64,000 bases of DNA from Sphingomonadaceae bacterium (GTDB lineage Bacteria > Pseudomonadota > Alphaproteobacteria > Sphingomonadales > Sphingomonadaceae). Location: assembly GCA_024236155.1 (NCBI GenBank), contig JACKLA010000001.1, positions 1 to 64,000 on the forward strand, in the 5' to 3' direction. The notes beneath the pieces are model-generated. The model did not search any database. It saw only the letters and a program-made list of their open reading frames with translations, and had not been told where the DNA came from. This document shows positions 59,548 through 64,000 of the stretch, piece by piece. The position numbers and the translations under genes are program-made. Within the stretch, counting starts at the first letter, position 1. Every line of letters starts with the position of its first letter.

Positions 59548-61287
59548 ATGGCTGACGACGACTTCGACATCCGCCCGGGCCGCTCGCGCGACAGCGGAGC
59601 GGGCTCCTACCGCAAGGCCAACACGCTGGTCGGCCGCGTGCTCCAGGTCTCGCGCCGAGCAGGCTACACACCGCTTGGGCGAAGCAGGTCCGGCCGCGGC
59701 ACTGGACATCTCGGGCGCGGCAAGCGTGCGGCTCTCCAGCGCCGCCGAAGCGCTTTACAGCGGCGCGTCGTCGTCAAGGCGCGCGTTGTCCGCCATAGAG
59801 GCACGTCGTTTCGTTCCGCACCGCTCGCACGCCATATCGCCTATCTCGAACGCGATGGTGTCACCCGCGACGGATCGGACGGCCAGATGTTCGATGCCGG
59901 GTCGGATCAGGCCGATGGCGAAGCCTTCGCCGAGCGCTGCGAGGACGACCGGCACCACTTCCGCTTCATCGTGTCGCCTGAGGATGTGAGCGAGATGGCG
60001 GATCTGCGCGCCTTCACTCGCGAGATGATGGAGGATATGGCAAGCGATCTGGATACTAGACTCGACTGGGTCGCGGTCGATCATTGGAACACCGACAATC
60101 CGCATATCCATGTGCTCGTCCGGGGCGTTGCGAGCGATGGCAAGGACCTCGTGATCGATCGCGCCTATATCAGCGAGGGCCTGCGCGCCCGCGCCGAAGA
60201 GCGCGTGACCGTGGAACTCGGCCCGCGCAGCGAGCGTGATATTCAAAACGCGCTTCGGCGAGAGGTCGACGCCGAACGCTGGACTTCGCTCGACCGCCGA
60301 TTGCAACGGCAGCGTGACGATCTTGGTGTGGTCGGCCTGCGCCCCGAGGCATCAGGCGCACGAAAGGATCGCAGCCTACTGCTTGGCCGTGCACAGACAC
60401 TCGAACGAATGGGTCTGGCCCAGCGCGTCGGTCCGGCCAGTTGGACGCTAGCTGCAGATGTCGAGCCGACACTGCGCGAACTGGGTGATCGCGGCGACAT
60501 CATCAAGACCATGCACCGCGCCATGACCGGCCATGGTCTGACCATCGATTCCGAGCGCATCGCCTTGCATGGACGAACCGGTGGCGAGCGGGTCATCGGC
60601 AGGCTCGTCGAACGCGGGTTGCATGATGAACTGACCGGTGAAGCCTATGCGATCGTCCATAGCGTGGATGGCCGAACGCATCATATGCGCTTTCCCGACA
60701 TCGAGCGGACAACTGACGCTTCGCCGGGCGCGATCGTCGAGGCCAGCAACTGGACCGATCGCAAAGGACGGCAGCAGACAAGCCTGCTGGTCCGGTCCGA
60801 CCTTTCGATCGACACGCAAATCCATGCACGCGGCGCGACATGGCTCGACCGGCAGCTGGTGTCGCCGCGACCCGAAACGCTGTCGGGCGGCTTTGGGTCG
60901 GAGGTTCGCTATGCGCTAGAGCAAAGGTCTGAAACTCTTATCGAGGAAGGTCTTGCCAAGCGTCAGGGGCAGCACATCGTCTTTGCGCGCGGTCTGCTCG
61001 ATACGCTGCGGGACCGCGAACTGGCCGACGCAGGCGAGGCCTTAGCGGCGCGCCACGGTGGTATCGCTCAACCCGTCAATGCCGGCGATCATGTGGCTGG
61101 TATGTACCGCGAGCGAGTGACGCTCGCGTCAGGCCGCTTCGCCATGATCGACAATGGCATGGGCTTCCAGCTCGTCCCCTGGCGGCAGGATATGGACCGC
61201 CATTTGGGGCAGGCCGTGAGCGGCAGGATCAACCAGCGCGGCGGCGTCGACTGGAGCTTTGCCCGGTCGCGCGGTCCGGCCATCTGA
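59548..61287 (+). CDS. Relaxase (VirD2-like, DUF3363)
   Basis: 579 residues from the ATG at 59548; an earlier ATG at 59521 and a longer frame from 59344 exist, but the protein pattern RPGRSRD starts here. The nickase part contains DDRHHFRFIVSPED near 133-146 and the metal-binding NPHIHVLVRG with His 196 and His 198 (HUH-type). C-terminal DUF3363 domain follows (DRSLLLGRAQTLERMGLA). It nicks at oriT, which should lie within the roughly 240 bases upstream (59308-59547). Confidence 0.9.
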   Translation: MADDDFDIRPGRSRDSGAGSYRKANTLVGRVLQVSRRAGYTPLGRSRSGRGTGHLGRGKRAALQRRRSALQRRVVVKARVVRHRGTSFRSAPLARHIAYLERDGVTRDGSDGQMFDAGSDQADGEAFAERCEDDRHHFRFIVSPEDVSEMADLRAFTREMMEDMASDLDTRLDWVAVDHWNTDNPHIHVLVRGVASDGKDLVIDRAYISEGLRARAEERVTVELGPRSERDIQNALRREVDAERWTSLDRRLQRQRDDLGVVGLRPEASGARKDRSLLLGRAQTLERMGLAQRVGPASWTLAADVEPTLRELGDRGDIIKTMHRAMTGHGLTIDSERIALHGRTGGERVIGRLVERGLHDELTGEAYAIVHSVDGRTHHMRFPDIERTTDASPGAIVEASNWTDRKGRQQTSLLVRSDLSIDTQIHARGATWLDRQLVSPRPETLSGGFGSEVRYALEQRSETLIEEGLAKRQGQHIVFARGLLDTLRDRELADAGEALAARHGGIAQPVNAGDHVAGMYRERVTLASGRFAMIDNGMGFQLVPWRQDMDRHLGQAVSGRINQRGGVDWSFARSRGPAI

Positions 61288-61311
61288 GGAACAATGCCCA
61301 TGATACAAATC

Positions 61312-61341
61312 TTGACAAAAGCACCACATGATGCTTATAAA
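61312..61341 (+). promoter_or_regulatory. Sigma70-type promoter of the toxin-antitoxin pair
   Basis: TTGACA (61312-61317) and TATAAA (61336-61341) are separated by 18 bases, 19 bases before the antitoxin ATG. It is the best match to a vegetative promoter seen in this part of the window. Confidence 0.7.
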
Positions 61342-61348
61342 CGCATCA
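61329..61348. promoter_or_regulatory. Inverted repeat over the -10 box, probable antitoxin operator
   Basis: TGATGC (61329-61334) and GCATCA (61343-61348) are a perfect 6-base inverted repeat around the -10 box. Binding of the antitoxin here would block transcription, the usual autoregulation of toxin-antitoxin pairs. Confidence 0.6.
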
Positions 61349-61359
61349 GGAGAAGCGAT

Positions 61360-61791
61360 ATGGCGAGTGCAGCTTTTGAACAAGCCGAAGCCCCGCGCGG
61401 ACTTCAAACCTTTGCAGGCGATGATGATCGCCGCCGTCTGACCGGCGCGGCGGTGAAAGCCGTGCTTCGGCTTGTCGAGGCCTGGGGTGGTAGCAACGCC
61501 GAAGGCGCCGCGCTGCTCGGTGTGTCCGAAAGCACCTGGGACCGGATGAAGGCGGGGACCTGGGAAGGCGTGCTGAGTCAGGACCAGCTGACCCGCGCTT
61601 CGGCGCTGATCGGTCTTTTCAAGGGACTGCATTTGCTCTTCGCCAACGACATGGCCGATCGCTGGCCGAAGCTTGCAAACAAGGCGCCGGTATTCGACCG
61701 GCTCTCGCCCGTGCAGGCGATGATCGCTGGCGGTATCCCGCGCATGTTAGAAACCCGGCAGTATATCGACGCGCTTCGTGGCGGGCTCTGA
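61360..61791 (+). CDS. Xre/MbcA/ParS-type antitoxin (DUF2384)
   Basis: 143 residues. WGGSNAEGAALLGVSESTWDRMKAG near 46-70 is a helix-turn-helix, and the C-terminal SALIGLFKGLHLLFANDMADRWPKLAN with PVQAMIAGGIPRMLETRQYIDALRGG is the toxin-binding MbcA/ParS domain. ATG 61360 has AGGAG in front; the longer frame from 61294 would cover the promoter. The toxin gene overlaps its end. Confidence 0.92.
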   Translation: MASAAFEQAEAPRGLQTFAGDDDRRRLTGAAVKAVLRLVEAWGGSNAEGAALLGVSESTWDRMKAGTWEGVLSQDQLTRASALIGLFKGLHLLFANDMADRWPKLANKAPVFDRLSPVQAMIAGGIPRMLETRQYIDALRGGL

Positions 61792-62494
61792 ACAGCAGGC
61801 TGACCCGCCACCGGCCAGCCTTCCGACAATACGTGAAGCTTTCGAGCGGACTATCAGGCTCGTGCCGAGCGCGCGTCTGCGCGAAGCGGTCATGTCGCCT
61901 CTTGCTGACGATGACGAGGATCTTGCCTTGTTGGCGGAGATCGAGGGCGCGACGAGCGGGCGGCTGATCGCCGAAGAACGTGGGTCCGGCGGGTTGACCG
62001 CCGATGAGCTGGTTCACGGCGTGCCGCATGCCAAGTTCATCAACGCCAGCTTCGCCTATGCCAAGCCGCGTGAGCCGGGCCGCTTCAATCCCGCCGATCG
62101 CGGTGCCTGGTATGCTGCGCTGGTTATCGAGACCTGTATCGCCGAAGTCGGCCATCACCTGACCAGGGCGCTCGCCGATGCGGGCGATTTCAACGCGATT
62201 GTCGAATATGGCGAGATGATCGCCAGCATGTCGGGCGTGTTCATCGACCTGCGGGGCCTTCCCGATCATCCCAGCCTCGATCTCGATGCTGCCAAGGGTT
62301 ACCCGGTGGGCAATGCTTTGGCGGCAGAGGCGCGCGGCGAAGGGCATAACGGGATCATCTTTCCCTCGGTCCGCCACGCAGGCGGAACCTGCATTGCCGC
62401 GCTCTGGCCCAATGTCGTGCAGTCGGTCGTGCAGGGTGCCATGTACCGTCTGACATGGTCTGGCGAACCGGAGTTCGCTTGGGAAGCCCTCTAA
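61778..62494 (+). CDS. RES-domain toxin
   Basis: 238 residues. RES toxins break down NAD+ and are ADP-ribosyltransferase-like. RFNPADRGAWYAALVIETCIAEV near 102-125 (Arg and Glu residues of the site) and the later GIIFPSVRHAGGTCIAALWP are family motifs. Start GTG at 61778 overlaps the antitoxin stop by 14 bases. Such pairs stabilise mobile elements and may act against phages. It sits between relaxase and traG. Confidence 0.92.
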   Translation: MAGSEQQADPPPASLPTIREAFERTIRLVPSARLREAVMSPLADDDEDLALLAEIEGATSGRLIAEERGSGGLTADELVHGVPHAKFINASFAYAKPREPGRFNPADRGAWYAALVIETCIAEVGHHLTRALADAGDFNAIVEYGEMIASMSGVFIDLRGLPDHPSLDLDAAKGYPVGNALAAEARGEGHNGIIFPSVRHAGGTCIAALWPNVVQSVVQGAMYRLTWSGEPEFAWEAL

Positions 62495-62590
62495 CCGCCC
62501 GTTTCTTTGCCTGCGCCAGACTGCGCTTCCCAACCGCAGCGCTTGTGTTACCGCCCTCATTCGGCCTGCTGCCTCCCGAAAGGAGGCACC

Positions 62591-64000
62591 ATGTCGGCAA
62601 CCAAAATCCTGTGGGGCCAGATCCTCGCAGTGTTTGCCCTGACGCTGGCTGGCATCTGGGCCAGCACGCAATGGACAGCGGCGGCGCTTGGCTTCCAGCG
62701 CGAGCTGGGGCCGGCATGGTTCGAGGCCTTCGGCGTGCCCGTCTATCCGCCCTATGCGATCTTCTGGTGGTGGTTCAGCTTTGAGGCCTATGCGCCGCGC
62801 ATCTTCGAAACAGGCGGCATGATCGCAGCCTCAGGCGGTCTCGCCTCGGTGGTCGTGGCAATTGCTATGTCGGTCTGGCGCGCCCGCGAGATCAGGAACA
62901 GCGCCACCTATGGCTCGGCGCGCTGGGCAACCCGGTCCGAGATTACCAGAGCAGGTCTTCTCGCGGGCAAAGGCGTCGTCATCGGACAGCACGCCAATCT
63001 ATACCTGCGCCATGACGGTCCCGAACATGTTCTGTGCTTTGCGCCAACCCGCAGCGGCAAGGGCGTGGGGCTGGTCATCCCGACACTGCTGACCTGGCCG
63101 CACTCGGCCATCGTCCACGACATCAAGGGCGAGAACTGGGATCTGACCGCTGGCTTTCGTTCGCGCTTCAGCCGCGTGCTGCTGTTCGACCCGACCAATG
63201 AGGCCTCCGCGGCCTACAATCCGCTGATGGAGGTGCGGCGCGGGATCAATGAGGTGCGCGATGTCCAGAATATCGCCGATGTGCTGGTCGATCCCGAAGG
63301 CTCGCTCGAGCGGCGCAACCATTGGGAAAAGACCAGCCATGCGCTGCTGGTCGGCGCGATCCTGCATGTGCTCTATGCCGAGGCCGACAAGACCCTAGCA
63401 GGCGTCGCGGCCTTCCTGTCCGACCCCAAGCGCTCGATTGAAGTAACACTTGCCGCCATGATGATGACCCCGCATCTGGGCGAGGATGGCGTGCACCCGG
63501 TCGTCGCCAGCGCAGCCCGTGAATTGCTCAACAAGTCCGAAAACGAACGCTCAGGCGTGCTGTCGACCGCGATGTCCTTCCTTGGGCTCTATCGTGACCC
63601 GGTCATCGCCAAAGTCACAAGGCAATGCGACTGGCGGATTGCCGATCTGGTCGATGCCAAACGTCCGGTCACGCTCTACCTCGTCGTGCCCCCCTCAGAT
63701 ATCAGCCGAACCAAGCCGCTCATTCGCCTGATCCTCAACCAGCTGGGGCGGCGCCTGACCGAGGATCTTGCTGACGGCGTGCAGCGACAGCGCCTGCTCC
63801 TTATGCTGGACGAATTTCCTGCGCTCGGTCGCCTCGACTTCTTCGAGAGCGCGCTCGCCTTCATGGCCGGCTACGGAATCAAATCCTTCCTGATCGCGCA
63901 ATCATTGAACCAGATCGAGAAAGCTTACGGTCAGAACAATGCGATCCTCGATAACTGCCATGTCCGGGTTTGCTTTGCCACCAATGACGAACGGACGGCA
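62591..64000 (+). CDS. traG: Type IV coupling protein TraG/VirD4, partial (C-terminus outside window)
   Basis: 470 visible residues; the frame is open to the window end. Two or three N-terminal membrane helices (about 8-30, 50-65, 80-95) are followed by the ATPase: Walker A APTRSGKGVG at 141-150, SAIVHDIKGENWDLTAG, and Walker B LLLMLDEFPALG at about 400. It docks the relaxase-DNA complex to the type IV secretion channel. AAAGGAGG precedes the ATG. The trb genes expected after traG would lie to the right of the window. Confidence 0.95.
   Translation, partial: MSATKILWGQILAVFALTLAGIWASTQWTAAALGFQRELGPAWFEAFGVPVYPPYAIFWWWFSFEAYAPRIFETGGMIAASGGLASVVVAIAMSVWRAREIRNSATYGSARWATRSEITRAGLLAGKGVVIGQHANLYLRHDGPEHVLCFAPTRSGKGVGLVIPTLLTWPHSAIVHDIKGENWDLTAGFRSRFSRVLLFDPTNEASAAYNPLMEVRRGINEVRDVQNIADVLVDPEGSLERRNHWEKTSHALLVGAILHVLYAEADKTLAGVAAFLSDPKRSIEVTLAAMMMTPHLGEDGVHPVVASAARELLNKSENERSGVLSTAMSFLGLYRDPVIAKVTRQCDWRIADLVDAKRPVTLYLVVPPSDISRTKPLIRLILNQLGRRLTEDLADGVQRQRLLLMLDEFPALGRLDFFESALAFMAGYGIKSFLIAQSLNQIEKAYGQNNAILDNCHVRVCFATNDERTA

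Overview
The window looks like a chromosomal segment of a GC-rich alphaproteobacterium of the Sphingomonadales, probably Erythrobacteraceae or a close relative. Reasons: a short PutA, a Zur-type box in front of a TonB receptor, the GC-rich interspersed hairpin repeats at 4140-4233 and 7796-7870, and conjugation genes of the kind found in sphingomonads. No intact rRNA or tRNA gene and no CRISPR array was seen.

Positions 1-10.1 kb are ordinary core chromosome: MaoC-like dehydratase (cut by the window start), putA, a small secreted protein, dcd, an AT-richer hypothetical gene that looks acquired, a saccharopine-dehydrogenase-like oxidoreductase and a zinc-type TonB receptor behind a palindromic Zur-like box.

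At 10242-10286 lies the 3' half of a tRNA-Gly(GCC) gene without its 5' half. Three CTACGCCAG direct repeats and a tyrosine integrase gene reading to the right follow at once. This is the expected left end of an integrative element. The intact tRNA should then lie to the right, beyond the window, so everything from about 10.3 kb to 64 kb may be one integrative and conjugative element (inference).

10.5-37.3 kb is a nitrate-respiration and nitric-oxide island. Its core is an 11-gene minus-strand operon: fused double narK, narGHJI, a PpiC isomerase, moaA, moaD, moaE, moaB and moeA, followed by nnrU. Around it are two Crp/Fnr-type regulators, a ferredoxin-diiron-acyl-CoA dehydrogenase-pdxH-mobA operon, an outer-membrane porin, a CopD-like membrane protein, nnrS, a carbonic anhydrase, and an nsrR / truncated haemoglobin / DUF1971 group. 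Four FNR-type boxes (TTGAN-N4-NTCAA) sit exactly in the divergent intergenic regions and tie the genes into one regulon. No nitrite, NO or N2O reductase is in the window, so the visible pathway stops at nitrite, with NO protection.

37.4-45.2 kb holds export genes: remnants of a UbiM-like hydroxylase and a CzcA-like pump joined at a breakpoint, a CzcC-like outer-membrane protein, and a TetR-controlled adaptor / ABC permease / ATPase / NodT-type outer-membrane export operon with a clear TetR palindrome.

45.2-64 kb is a conjugative backbone resembling the repA-parA-traF-traG layout of Tn4371-like elements: ArdC antirestriction, DUF2958, ParB-like and DUF736 genes, then a copper cargo (copD, copC, copB and an N-terminally truncated copA), a frameshifted repA with iteron-like repeats, DUF2840, traF, a second DUF736, a lytic transglycosylase, a relaxase, a Xre/RES toxin-antitoxin pair and a traG/virD4 coupling protein cut by the window end.
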